Counted from the stretch's first letter, positions 1-7,928 are shown. The stretch is DNA of 64,000 nucleotides from Corynebacterium doosanense CAU 212 = DSM 45436 (GCF_000767055.1 NZ_CP006764.1:372001-436000), one strand, 5' to 3'. Translations and numbers: made by a program. The notes: a model not told the origin generated them from the letters alone.

Positions 1-24
1 CTGCGCCATCACATCAACGGTCAT
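1..24 (-). CDS. start of a probable cytochrome c biogenesis/DsbD-like (CcdA) membrane protein, cut by window edge
   Basis: Only the first eight codons (MTVDVMAQ) lie in the window; the gene runs off the left edge. Its ATG (22-24) overlaps the TGA stop of the upstream thioredoxin-like lipoprotein gene in an ATGA arrangement, so the two are translationally coupled. TlpA/ResA-like extracytoplasmic thioredoxins are commonly encoded beside CcdA, the membrane protein that passes reducing electrons to them; that neighbour logic is the only reason for the name. The residues visible are too few to show homology. Confidence 0.35.
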
Positions 25-635
25 GATGCTGGTGCCTCCTCGGCCAGCGGCAGGGCGACATCAAGGATGTCATCGGCGGTGACCTCCCTCAGGAACACCG
101 CGGCCGGGCGGTGGCTTCGGTCCAGGACAATGGTGGTCGGGATGACCGAGGTCGGCACCCCACCCAGGGCCGCAGCGATACGAAACGGCGGGTCGTAGAT
201 CGAGGGATAGGTCACCGCGTTGTCGAGTTTGAAGTCCTGGGCGATGGTCTGGTTGTAGTCACGGACGTTGATGCCCAGCACCGTGCCACCGAGGGGGTCG
301 AGAGTCTCCTGGACAAGCTGCAGGTCATCGACTTCCGCCCGACACGGTGCACACCACTGGCCCCAAGCGTTGAGGACGACGACCTCGCCTTCAAAATCAG
401 ACAGGCTGATCTCCTCACCCTCCTCCATCAGCGACGGGCCGGAGAAGTCCGGCAGCGGGGCACGTTCCTCCTCTGCGTAGATAATCTCGGTTTGGCCTCC
501 TGGTGAGTGGAACTGGAAGGTGCCCCCGACGGCGACGGCGTTTCGGGCGCCGTCGCCTGAGGAACAGGCCACCAGGGTCACGGCGGTGAGCACCGCGGCA
601 ACCGCGATGGCGGCTCTGCGGGGTGTGCTCGGCAT
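21..635 (-). CDS. TlpA/ResA-like thiol-disulfide oxidoreductase, lipoprotein
   Basis: A 204-residue extracytoplasmic thioredoxin-fold protein. Residues 1-24 are a lipoprotein signal peptide (Arg-rich start, hydrophobic core, lipobox LVAC with Cys24 as the lipidated residue). The redox-active pair is in WCAPC (Cys95, Cys98), followed by the AhpC/TSA-Redoxin fold with a cis-Pro segment (GGVPTSV). It probably reduces disulfides in exported proteins or hands electrons to copper-stress proteins, supported by the CcdA-like gene that overlaps its stop. An AAGGAG ribosome site lies 8 nt before the ATG. It is the fourth gene of the cueP-copO operon. In C. glutamicum, as I recall, a thioredoxin-like gene also belongs to the CopR-controlled copper operon; the same role is inferred here. 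Confidence 0.85.
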   Translation of the reverse strand: MPSTPRRAAIAVAAVLTAVTLVACSSGDGARNAVAVGGTFQFHSPGGQTEIIYAEEERAPLPDFSGPSLMEEGEEISLSDFEGEVVVLNAWGQWCAPCRAEVDDLQLVQETLDPLGGTVLGINVRDYNQTIAQDFKLDNAVTYPSIYDPPFRIAAALGGVPTSVIPTTIVLDRSHRPAAVFLREVTADDILDVALPLAEEAPAS

Positions 636-648
636 GGATTAGATCTCC

Positions 649-771
649 TTATTCCGGGGCGGTGGGAAAGAAGACGGTGTTCTGGTTGTCCCGGAAGACC
701 ACAACACCGAGGAAGGTCATCGTGCTGCCCGGTGGGTGGTCTGCAGCGACTCTGCCCACCTCGGCACTCAA
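649..771 (-). CDS. possible small protein inside the copper operon
   Basis: An open frame between copO and the TlpA-like gene. Read from TTG at 771 it gives 40 residues, or 23 residues from ATG at 720; it ends PTAPE at a TAA that overlaps the Shine-Dalgarno of the next gene, typical operon spacing. Third codon positions are mostly G or C, as in neighbouring genes, and the peptide has a hydrophobic stretch (FLGVVVF). The frame stays open upstream into the end of copO, so the start is uncertain, and no convincing ribosome site precedes either candidate. No family recognised. It could be a real small protein or a remnant. Confidence 0.4.
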   Translation of the reverse strand: MSAEVGRVAADHPPGSTMTFLGVVVFRDNQNTVFFPTAPE

Positions 772-785
772 CCCTGCTGTGGGGG

Positions 786-2267
786 TTACTCGTAGCGAAG
801 CGAGCTGACCATCCCGGTTTCCATGTGATAGGCGTTATGGCAGTGAAATGCCCACTCACCGGGGTTGTCAGCGATCAGGTCGGCGATCATGGTTTCACCG
901 TGGCGGAGAAGGACGGTGTCCTTGCGTAGCCCGCCGCTGCCGGGCAGCGCCCACGTGTGGCCGTGGATGTGCATGGGATGGGGCATCATGGTCCTGTTGC
1001 GCATGACCATCCGCAGGCGCTGGCCCTCCTGCACGGTCGCGGAGGAGGATTGGCCGTCGGTGAGAATGCTCCATTCATACGGCATCATCTGCCCGCCCAG
1101 GTCGATGCTGACTTCTCGGTCTGGTGTGCCCTCGGGCAGGAGTGCACGGTCTGCTGGCTTCAGGGAGGACAGAAGCAGTCCGGTGGACGACAACTCGGGG
1201 AAGTCGACATCGGGGCGGGGGGCCTGGCCGCCGGCGGTGCGGATGACGGCGAAGGCGCGGTCGTCCTTACCCACCGCCAAAGCCGTGAGCGGGAAGATGC
1301 CGTCGCCGAGGATGACCTCGACGTCGACACGCTCGCCCATCGACAGGTAGATCGATTCGGTCTCCCAGGGCTGGACAGGGAAGCCGTCGGTGTGGGTGAC
1401 GGTCATGCGGTGACCACCGAGGGCCACCTTGAAGATGGTGTCACCGCCGGAGTTGATAAACCGCAGGCGGGCCTTGTCGCCCGGGCGAGCCTCGAAGGTC
1501 CGGTGAGCACGGGGGATACGTCCGTTGATGAGGTAGTGCGGATACATCACATCGCCGACATCCCCGCCCAGTACCCGGTCCGGGGTGCCGTGCATCATCT
1601 GGCCGTGACCTCCCATTCCCATCCTCCCGTTATGGTCGCCCGAACCCATTCCGGTGAGCTTGTCGAGCTCATCGTCGGGAGTGCCCTGAATGCCATCGAC
1701 CCAGTCGTCGAGCACGATGGTCCACTCGACGTCCTGGTCCTCAGCGTCTTGCGGGTCACGGATGATCAGTGGGGCGTGGAGGCCGCGATCAAGCTGCAGG
1801 CCGGTGTGGGAATGGTAGAAGTAGGTGCCACCGTGGGGGACTTCAAAAACATAGGAGAAAGACTCGCCAGGTTCAATGGGGTCCTGGGTCATGCCGGGCA
1901 CACCGTCGGCTGCGTTGTGGAGTGCGATGCCATGCCAGTGGATGGAGGTGCTCTCAGGCAGTTCATTGGTGATATCGACCTGGAGGACGTCGCCGGCGGT
2001 GGCCTCAATGGCCGCATCCCCGGTGTCAGAGACGTATCCCCACGTCTTGGCTTCGATGCCGCCGATATCCAGGGAGAGGGGCCGGGCGGTCAGTGTCCGG
2101 CGCACCGTCGGCTCACCGAGCGCAGTGGGGGTGGGAGTGGGGCGAAGGGAGGGACCTGGTGCCGAGGCAGCGGGTCCAGGGTCGCTGGTGCAGGCGGCCA
2201 CGGCCCCGGTGCCGGCCAGGACGAGCCCGCCGAGCAGAAACTGTCGTCGGGAAAACGCGTTCGTCAT
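786..2267 (-). CDS. copO: multicopper oxidase, Tat-exported, CopO/CueO-like
   Basis: A 493-residue three-cupredoxin-domain oxidase that would oxidise toxic Cu(I) to Cu(II) outside the membrane using O2. The N-terminus has a twin-arginine motif (SRRQFLLGG, Arg7-Arg8) followed by an AVAAC lipobox-like site at Cys26, so it is Tat-exported and possibly lipid-anchored. All four copper-ligand motifs are visible: HWHG, HSH in the first domain, HPMHIHGH and HCHNAYHMETGM (Cys-His of type 1/3 copper plus the axial Met) at the C-terminus. A Met/His-rich insert (MGMGGHGQMMH) near residue 215 resembles the Met-rich region of CueO. It lies 71 bp downstream of cueP on the same strand, presumably in one CopR-controlled operon. 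Confidence 0.93.
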   Translation of the reverse strand: MTNAFSRRQFLLGGLVLAGTGAVAACTSDPGPAASAPGPSLRPTPTPTALGEPTVRRTLTARPLSLDIGGIEAKTWGYVSDTGDAAIEATAGDVLQVDITNELPESTSIHWHGIALHNAADGVPGMTQDPIEPGESFSYVFEVPHGGTYFYHSHTGLQLDRGLHAPLIIRDPQDAEDQDVEWTIVLDDWVDGIQGTPDDELDKLTGMGSGDHNGRMGMGGHGQMMHGTPDRVLGGDVGDVMYPHYLINGRIPRAHRTFEARPGDKARLRFINSGGDTIFKVALGGHRMTVTHTDGFPVQPWETESIYLSMGERVDVEVILGDGIFPLTALAVGKDDRAFAVIRTAGGQAPRPDVDFPELSSTGLLLSSLKPADRALLPEGTPDREVSIDLGGQMMPYEWSILTDGQSSSATVQEGQRLRMVMRNRTMMPHPMHIHGHTWALPGSGGLRKDTVLLRHGETMIADLIADNPGEWAFHCHNAYHMETGMVSSLRYE

Positions 2268-2338
2268 GATTTAACCGTCCTTGGTGCAAGATTTCAGTGA
2301 CACGGGAGACAGGCGCAGGTGAGGACCCTGCTGAGCCA

Positions 2339-2914
2339 TCACGTCAGGCGCAGGTCTGTGACACAGGTGGCACCGTCGTCGGTGGTGGAAAACTCCGTGG
2401 TGCCGGTACGCCCCTGGTAGCTGACCTCAATCAGGCCGGTGGCATCATCGGGAAGCCAGAAGCCAATAAACCCGTTGTCGAAGGTGGTTGTCGCCTCGTC
2501 CACCAGCACCTCACCGGTCGCCTCATCGGTGATCGTGACCTGGATATCCGCATTGTCGAGTTCCCCCAGGCAGGTCGTGAGGCTGTGGTAGAAGCAGTCG
2601 TGGGTGGAGGTGAGATAGGGTGCGATCGAGACATACGTCTGATTGTCGGGAAGATCGACCACGACTTCCTGGTCATCGCTCGAGAGCAGCAGTTCATCGG
2701 CACGCACTGAGGCGATCAGATCCGTGGGACGCTCAGTGACCTTCTGCCGGTCGAGGTGATCAATGATCTCCACCGCGTCCATGGCGGCCAGGCCATGGGT
2801 AGTCAGGAATGTATCCTGGGACACCGTCCCGTCGGCGGTGGGTTCCGGGTCGGCGGCCGAACACCCCGTGAGGGCGAGGGCAAGGGCGGCGGCTGCGATC
2901 GCTGCTCGTTTCAC
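2339..2914 (-). CDS. cueP: CueP-family copper-binding lipoprotein
   Basis: A 191-residue exported protein starting at GTG, with AAGGAG about 7 nt upstream. Signal peptide residues 1-18 end in lipobox ALTGC (Cys18). Three further cysteines lie in family positions: Cys107 and Cys115 in a CFYHSLTTC segment and Cys184 near the end. In Salmonella CueP three cysteines bind periplasmic copper. The motifs GLAAMDAVEIIDHLD near the N-terminus and the hydrophobic GFIGFWLP segment also fit CueP. It is the first gene of the minus-strand copper operon and lies divergent from copR. It likely buffers copper on the outer face of the membrane and may feed the neighbouring oxidase (inference). Confidence 0.88.
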   Translation of the reverse strand: MKRAAIAAAALALALTGCSAADPEPTADGTVSQDTFLTTHGLAAMDAVEIIDHLDRQKVTERPTDLIASVRADELLLSSDDQEVVVDLPDNQTYVSIAPYLTSTHDCFYHSLTTCLGELDNADIQVTITDEATGEVLVDEATTTFDNGFIGFWLPDDATGLIEVSYQGRTGTTEFSTTDDGATCVTDLRLT

Positions 2915-3050
2915 GTCAATCTCCTTGGATCGTGGTAAGACACCGCCTCAAGGTCGATGCCATACCTTTATCTAGCACGGGTGCCTGACGGACTAGAAAT
3001 CAAAAACCCTGCTCACAGCCTTATAACAGGGCGAAAAGGAGGTGAATTCG

Positions 3051-3224
3051 GTGGGCTGGGTCACCACCGGGACACCACCCCACAGCCGTGGGCGATGTCC
3101 TTCTACCCGCCCCGGGTATGCGGTGCAGGCAGTGAAATCCCTGGTGGCGCCTGCTGAACCGACCAGGGGAGGCGATGCCGCCGGCCCGGGGTGGGGCACA
3201 GGGGTGACGGCGGTCGAAGGGTGA
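3051..3224 (+). CDS. possible 57-residue small protein upstream of copR
   Basis: A GTG at 3051 lies 8 nt after a near-perfect Shine-Dalgarno (AAGGAGG, 3036-3042), and the frame runs to TGA at 3222-3224, five nucleotides before the CopR box. The product would be Gly/Pro/Thr-rich, with no signal peptide, membrane segment or known motif. Codon third positions are only moderately GC-biased, so coding is doubtful. If translated, it would come from a transcript starting upstream of the CopR box, that is, from another promoter. It could also be a leader peptide or chance. Confidence 0.22.
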   Translation: MGWVTTGTPPHSRGRCPSTRPGYAVQAVKSLVAPAEPTRGGDAAGPGWGTGVTAVEG

Positions 3225-3228
3225 TGTT

Positions 3229-3248
3229 TGAAGATTTGATGAAGATTT
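3229..3248 (+). promoter_or_regulatory. CopR-binding direct repeat
   Basis: Two exact copies of the 9-mer TGAAGATTT (3229-3237 and 3240-3248) are separated by the 2-nt spacer GA. As I recall, this equals the tandem repeat reported for CopR of C. glutamicum (TGAAGATTT-NN-TGAAGATTT). It lies 59 bp upstream of the copR start and about 315 bp upstream of cueP, the only such site I found in this divergent region. It probably serves copper-responsive autoactivation and activation of the cueP operon. Confidence 0.85.
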
Positions 3249-3306
3249 CCCCGCCGGGCACTGAGCGAGGGTGGTATTCCCCCTGGCCGGAGCGATACTG
3301 GGGTCT

Positions 3307-4029
3307 ATGGCTGACCGCACACCGACCACCGCCACGCCCCCGGGGCGGGTGCTGGTCGTCGATGATGAACAACCCCTGGCTCAGATGGTGGCCTCCTACC
3401 TCATCCGGGCCGGCTTCGATACCCGCCAGGCGCACACCGGCACCCAGGCCGTGGACGAGGCCCGTCGCTTTTCCCCCGATGTTGTGGTGCTGGATCTGGG
3501 GCTGCCCGAACTCGACGGCCTGGAGGTGTGCCGACGGATCCGCACCTTCTCGGACTGCTACATCCTCATGCTCACCGCGCGTGGCAGCGAGGACGACAAG
3601 ATCAGCGGTTTGACCCTGGGGGCGGATGACTACATCACCAAACCTTTTAGCATCCGGGAACTGGTGACCCGGGTGCATGCGGTGCTGCGCCGCCCGCGCA
3701 CCAGCACCACCCCACCGCAGGTGACCACCCCCTTGATCGTTGGTGACCTCATCCTTGACCCCGTCGCCCATCAGGTGCGGGTGGGGGAGACGACCGTGGA
3801 GCTCACCCGCACGGAGTTCGAGCTGCTGGTTGCCCTGGCCCTGCGCCCCGGCCAGGTGCTGACCCGCCACGACCTGGTCACCGAGGTCTGGGACACCACC
3901 TGGGTCGGTGATGAACGCATCGTCGATGTCCACATCGGCAACTTGCGTCGCAAGCTCGGCACCGACACCCGGGGCCGGGGGTTTATCGACACCGTGCGTG
4001 GCGTGGGCTACCGGGTGGGGCAGCCATGA
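3307..4029 (+). CDS. copR: OmpR-family copper response regulator CopR
   Basis: A 240-residue two-component regulator. The receiver domain (about residues 13-125) has the acidic pocket DDE (19-21), phosphoacceptor Asp63 in VLDLGLPELDG, Thr in LTARG and Lys in YITKPFS. The C-terminal winged helix (about 140-238) has the TRTEFELL and DVHIGNLRRKLG motifs. ATG 3307 is preferred over an upstream in-frame GTG at 3271, because a GATACT -10 element ends 7 nt before it, which suggests a leaderless mRNA. Its stop overlaps the copS start (ATGA). The direct repeat upstream matches the CopR target of C. glutamicum, which identifies this regulator as the copper one rather than a generic OmpR member. Confidence 0.92.
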   Translation: MADRTPTTATPPGRVLVVDDEQPLAQMVASYLIRAGFDTRQAHTGTQAVDEARRFSPDVVVLDLGLPELDGLEVCRRIRTFSDCYILMLTARGSEDDKISGLTLGADDYITKPFSIRELVTRVHAVLRRPRTSTTPPQVTTPLIVGDLILDPVAHQVRVGETTVELTRTEFELLVALALRPGQVLTRHDLVTEVWDTTWVGDERIVDVHIGNLRRKLGTDTRGRGFIDTVRGVGYRVGQP

Positions 4030-5153
4030 ATCACGGACCCGGCCTGACCTTCCGCTTCCTGGCCGCCCAGGTGTTGGTCGTGGTGATTAGCCTGCTGGTG
4101 GCCGCGGCCGTGGCCACGATGGTGGGCCCGACCCTGTTCCATGATCATATGTTGATGACCGGCCGGGAGGACCCCTCGCTGGAGCTGTTCCATGCCGAGC
4201 AGGCCTACCGGGACGCCAACCTGATCACCCTGGCCGTCGCCCTGCCCACCGCCTTGATCAGCGCCCTGCTGGCCAGCCTGTGGTTATCGCGTCGCCTGCG
4301 CACCCCCCTGCAGGATCTCACCCGCGCCGCTACCAGCCTGACGGCCGGCAACTACCGTATCCGCGTGCCCGCCGGAGAAGCAGGCCCCGAGGTCACCACC
4401 CTGGCGCATGCCTTCAACACCATGGCCGACCGGCTGGAACACACCGAACAGATCCGCCGCCAGATGCTCTCTGATCTGGCCCACGAAATGGGCACCCCCT
4501 TATCGGTGCTCACGGTCTACCTCGATGGTCTCCAGGACGGGGTCGTGGACTGGAATAATGCCACCCACACGATCATGGCTGACCAACTCACCCGCCTGAC
4601 CCGGTTGATGGAAGACATCGACGATGTCTCCCGGGCCCAGGAACACCGGATCGATTTGGACCTGGCGGAGGAAGGGCTCGGGGATCTGCTCCATACCGCC
4701 GCTGCTGCCGCGGGGGAAGCTTATGCTGACAAAGGCGTCGATTTACAGGTCGAGACCATTACGGACACCGCCCGGGTGCTCGTGGACCGGCAACGCTTCA
4801 GCCAGGTGATGAGCAATCTCCTGTCGAACGCGCTACGGCACACCCCGGCCGGCGGGCAGGTCCGGATCAGCGTCCACCGACAGGGGGCGTCCACCGCGCT
4901 CATCCACGTCGCCGATGACGGCGAGGGCATCCCACCTGGCCAGCTCGGACACATCTTCGAACGCTTCTACCGGGGGGATGCCGCCCGCAGCCGGGACAAC
5001 GGCGGGGCCGGTATCGGTCTGACCATCTCCAAGGCATTGATCGAGGCCCACGGCGGCACTCTCACCGCCACCTCCCCCGGACCCGGTCGCGGAGCGGTGT
5101 TTGCCCTCCGCCTCCCGCTGTCCCCTCCCGACAGTGAGGAGGCTGCTCGGTGA
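4026..5153 (+). CDS. copS: sensor histidine kinase CopS
   Basis: A 375-residue membrane kinase that would sense extracytoplasmic copper and phosphorylate CopR. TM1 is residues 11-35 and TM2 about 66-88, with a short outside loop of roughly 30 residues holding His and Met (FHDHMLMTG and ELFHAEQ), plausible copper ligands. A HAMP domain follows (about 89-142), then the dimerisation/phosphoacceptor box LAHEMGTP with His153, then the ATPase domain: N box SNLLSNALRH, G1 DDGEGIP, G2 GAGIGLTISKAL. The H box has Met-Gly where most kinases have Leu-Arg/Lys-Thr. The start overlaps the copR stop by four nucleotides, so the two are co-translated. Confidence 0.92.
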   Translation: MNHGPGLTFRFLAAQVLVVVISLLVAAAVATMVGPTLFHDHMLMTGREDPSLELFHAEQAYRDANLITLAVALPTALISALLASLWLSRRLRTPLQDLTRAATSLTAGNYRIRVPAGEAGPEVTTLAHAFNTMADRLEHTEQIRRQMLSDLAHEMGTPLSVLTVYLDGLQDGVVDWNNATHTIMADQLTRLTRLMEDIDDVSRAQEHRIDLDLAEEGLGDLLHTAAAAAGEAYADKGVDLQVETITDTARVLVDRQRFSQVMSNLLSNALRHTPAGGQVRISVHRQGASTALIHVADDGEGIPPGQLGHIFERFYRGDAARSRDNGGAGIGLTISKALIEAHGGTLTATSPGPGRGAVFALRLPLSPPDSEEAAR

Positions 5154-5192
5154 CCACACCCTGCCCCGCGTGAGGGCCGTGCCCTCCACCCC

Positions 5193-5222
5193 TTCAAAAT
5201 ATACCTCAGGGGGGTATATGCT
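5193..5222 (+). promoter_or_regulatory. promoter with CsoR-type operator before the copZ-copB block
   Basis: A TTCAAA -35-like element (5193-5198) and TATGCT -10-like element (5217-5222) are 18 bp apart. The spacer is filled by an inverted repeat, ATATACC (5199-5205) and GGTATAT (5213-5219), around a G-rich centre. TATACC...GGTATA with a C/G-rich middle is the usual form of CsoR operators. Placement between -35 and -10 fits repression relieved by Cu(I). No csoR gene is in the window, so the repressor would be encoded elsewhere. Confidence 0.7.
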
Positions 5223-5267
5223 AGAGAGTAGCATCGCCGCATCCCACCGACCCGTAGGAGCTTTCCC

Positions 5268-5594
5268 ATGATCACCTCCCCACCCCGCCTCTTGCCGATG
5301 GCCTCCCACGGCTGCAGCTGTTGCGGACCTGCCTCACGTGCCGACACCGCCTCCATCCCTGCCGCCAGCGACTCGTCAGCAGGAGGGTCCTCCCCTAGCT
5401 ACCAGGTCACCGGCCTGACCTGCGGGCACTGCGCGAAAAGCGTGACCCAGGCCCTTCAGGCCCTCCCCCAGGTCGACGACGTCCAGATTGATCTCGCTGC
5501 TGGTGGTGTTTCCACCGTCACGGTCACCGGTGTCGTACCTCCGGAGATGGTTCGCCGGGCCATCGAGGAGGCCGGCTACACCGTCTTATCCTGA
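5268..5594 (+). CDS. copZ: heavy-metal-associated (HMA) domain copper chaperone, CopZ-like
   Basis: A 108-residue cytoplasmic protein with a C-terminal HMA ferredoxin-like domain (about residues 44-108): the metal-binding loop GLTCGHC supplies Cys52 and Cys55 for Cu(I), followed by the typical SVTQALQAL helix and the GYTVLS ending. The first 43 residues are an unusual extension with a second cysteine cluster (CSCC at 16-19) joined by a Ser/Ala-rich linker, which may bind an extra metal ion. It probably delivers Cu(I) to the downstream ATPase, which has no HMA domain of its own, only a His-rich tail. An SD-like GTAGGAGC precedes the ATG. Controlled by the CsoR-type promoter just upstream. Confidence 0.88.
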   Translation: MITSPPRLLPMASHGCSCCGPASRADTASIPAASDSSAGGSSPSYQVTGLTCGHCAKSVTQALQALPQVDDVQIDLAAGGVSTVTVTGVVPPEMVRRAIEEAGYTVLS

Positions 5595-5645
5595 TCGGTT
5601 TTACCCATCATCTCGACCCCGACCGGGTTGAGCGAAAGGAACGTC

Positions 5646-7880
5646 ATGAGCACTCCCCACCATTCCGGCGATCACCATGGTGATCACCCCGCTCCGGAAA
5701 CAGACCACACCCACCACCCGGATCATGCCAGCCACGAACACCACGCAGATGCCGACACCCACGGCCAGGCGATGCCCCACGATCACCCGCACTCCGCCCT
5801 GGACGAAGACCACCACGTTCATGGTCACGGCGAACACGCCGGACACAGCACCGCAATGTTTCGGGACCGCTTCTGGTGGTCGCTGATTCTGTCCATTCCC
5901 GTCGTTATTTTCAGCCCCATGGTCGCCCACCTGCTCGGCTACCACCTCCCGGCATTCCCCGGATCCACCTGGATCCCCCCGGTGCTGGGCACGATCATCT
6001 TCGTCTACGGCGGAACGCCTTTCCTCAAGGGCGGATGGACGGAACTGAAATCCCGCCAACCCGGGATGATGCTCCTGATCGCCATGGCCATCACCGTGGC
6101 GTTTGTCGCCTCCTGGGTCACCACTCTGGGGCTGGGCGGTTTTGACCTGGACTTCTGGTGGGAGCTGGCCCTGCTGGTGACCATCATGCTGCTGGGCCAC
6201 TGGCTGGAGATGCGCGCTCTCGGGGCCGCGTCCTCCGCGCTTGACGCGCTGGCTGCTCTGCTGCCGGATGAGGCCGAGAAAGTCATCGACGGGACCACCC
6301 GCACCGTGGCCATCTCCGAGCTGGTCGTCGACGACGTCGTGCTGGTGAGGGCCGGTGCCCGGGTGCCGGCCGACGGAACCATCCTCGACGGAGCCGCCGA
6401 ATTCGATGAGGCGATGATCACCGGCGAATCCCGTCCCGTCTTCCGCGACACCGGTGACAAGGTGGTCGCCGGTACCGTGGCCACCGACAACACCGTCCGC
6501 ATCCGGGTGGAGGCTACCGGCGGGGACACCGCCCTGGCCGGGATCCAACGCATGGTTGCCGACGCCCAGGAGTCCTCCTCCCGGGCCCAGGCCCTGGCGG
6601 ATCGGGCGGCGGCGTTATTGTTCTGGTTCGCGCTGATCTCCGCTCTGATCACCGCGGTGGTGTGGACCATCATCGGCAGCCCGGACGATGCCGTGGTGCG
6701 CACGGTCACGGTGCTGGTCATCGCCTGTCCGCACGCCCTGGGCCTGGCGATTCCGCTGGTCATTGCGATCTCCACCGAGCGGGCCGCGAAATCCGGGGTG
6801 CTCATCAAGGACCGGATGGCGCTCGAGCGGATGCGCACCATCGACGTGGTGCTCTTCGACAAAACCGGCACCCTGACCGAGGGTGCGCACGCGGTCACCG
6901 GTGTCGCGGCAGCTGTCGGCGTCACCGAGGGCGAGCTGCTGGCCCTGGCCGCCGCCGCGGAGGCCGACAGCGAGCACCCCGTGGCCCGCGCCATCGTGGC
7001 GGCCGCGGCCGCCCATCCCGAGGCCTCCCGTCGGCAAATCCGTGCAACTGGTTTCAGCGCCGCCTCCGGCCGGGGGGTTCGGGCCACTGTCGATGGCGCT
7101 GAGATCCTCGTGGGCGGGCCGAACATGCTGCGCGAGTTCAACCTCACCACCCCGGCCGAGCTCACCGACACCACCAGCGCCTGGACCGGGCGTGGGGCCG
7201 GTGTGCTCCATATTGTCCGCGACGGTCAGATCATCGGTGCGGTGGCCGTCGAGGACAAGATCCGCCCCGAATCCCGCGCCGCCGTGAAAGCCCTGCAGGA
7301 CCGCGGGGTGAAGGTCGCGATGATCACCGGTGACGCGCAGCAGGTGGCCCAGGCGGTTGGCCAGGACCTGGGGATCGATGAGGTCTTCGCCGAGGTCCTG
7401 CCCCAGGACAAGGACACCAAGGTCACCCAGTTACAGGAGCGTGGCCTGAGCGTGGCCATGGTCGGCGACGGTGTCAACGACGCCCCGGCCCTGGCCCGCG
7501 CCGAGGTCGGCATCGCCATCGGGGCCGGCACGGATGTGGCGATGGAATCCGCCGGAGTGGTCCTGGCCAGTGACGATCCCCGGGCGGTGTTGTCGATGAT
7601 TGAGCTCTCGCAGGCCAGCTACCGCAAGATGATCCAGAACCTCATCTGGGCCTCTGGCTACAACATCCTCGCCGTGCCGCTGGCCGCCGGCGTGCTCGCC
7701 CCGATCGGGTTCGTGCTGTCCCCGGCCGTGGGCGCGATCTTGATGTCTGCCTCGACCATCGTGGTGGCCCTGAACGCTCAGCTGCTGCGCCGGATTGATC
7801 TGGACCCGGCCCACCTGGCTCCCACCAGTCCGAAGGAGGAACACACCACGCCTACTCCGGCATCCACCGCCGTCCACTGA
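5646..7880 (+). CDS. copB: CopB-type P1B copper-translocating ATPase
   Basis: A 744-residue P-type ATPase that exports copper (possibly also silver) across the cytoplasmic membrane. The first 70 residues carry 22 histidines and replace the usual HMA domains. The transmembrane metal motif is CPH (IACPHALG), which places it in the CopB (P1B-3) class rather than CPC-bearing CopA. Other signatures are the actuator TGES, phosphorylation loop DKTGTLTEG, nucleotide-binding SEHPVARAI, and hinge MVGDGVNDAPAL. ATG 5646 follows an AAAGGA ribosome site; a GTG at 5628 is less likely. It follows copZ by 51 bp, in one operon. Confidence 0.95.
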   Translation: MSTPHHSGDHHGDHPAPETDHTHHPDHASHEHHADADTHGQAMPHDHPHSALDEDHHVHGHGEHAGHSTAMFRDRFWWSLILSIPVVIFSPMVAHLLGYHLPAFPGSTWIPPVLGTIIFVYGGTPFLKGGWTELKSRQPGMMLLIAMAITVAFVASWVTTLGLGGFDLDFWWELALLVTIMLLGHWLEMRALGAASSALDALAALLPDEAEKVIDGTTRTVAISELVVDDVVLVRAGARVPADGTILDGAAEFDEAMITGESRPVFRDTGDKVVAGTVATDNTVRIRVEATGGDTALAGIQRMVADAQESSSRAQALADRAAALLFWFALISALITAVVWTIIGSPDDAVVRTVTVLVIACPHALGLAIPLVIAISTERAAKSGVLIKDRMALERMRTIDVVLFDKTGTLTEGAHAVTGVAAAVGVTEGELLALAAAAEADSEHPVARAIVAAAAAHPEASRRQIRATGFSAASGRGVRATVDGAEILVGGPNMLREFNLTTPAELTDTTSAWTGRGAGVLHIVRDGQIIGAVAVEDKIRPESRAAVKALQDRGVKVAMITGDAQQVAQAVGQDLGIDEVFAEVLPQDKDTKVTQLQERGLSVAMVGDGVNDAPALARAEVGIAIGAGTDVAMESAGVVLASDDPRAVLSMIELSQASYRKMIQNLIWASGYNILAVPLAAGVLAPIGFVLSPAVGAILMSASTIVVALNAQLLRRIDLDPAHLAPTSPKEEHTTPTPASTAVH

Positions 7881-7928
7881 TCCACCACTTCTCTCCACTG
7901 CCCCCATATGACCCTGAAAGGCTCCACC

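Larger units (their letters stand above)
2915..3306. other. intergenic region between cueP and copR
   Basis: A 392-bp divergent promoter region. It holds the CopR direct repeat at 3229-3248 and a -10-like GATACT at 3294-3299 seven nucleotides before the copR ATG. On the minus strand, TAGATA-like AT-rich sequence near 2965-2980 may be the cueP -10. There is also a short frame at 3051-3224 behind a strong Shine-Dalgarno, listed separately. Nothing else recognisable was seen. Confidence 0.6.

Noticed and set aside
957-2300. Long plus-strand frame opposite the multicopper oxidase
   Set aside because: The minus-strand frame has all four copper motifs and a Tat signal; the plus frame is a shadow.
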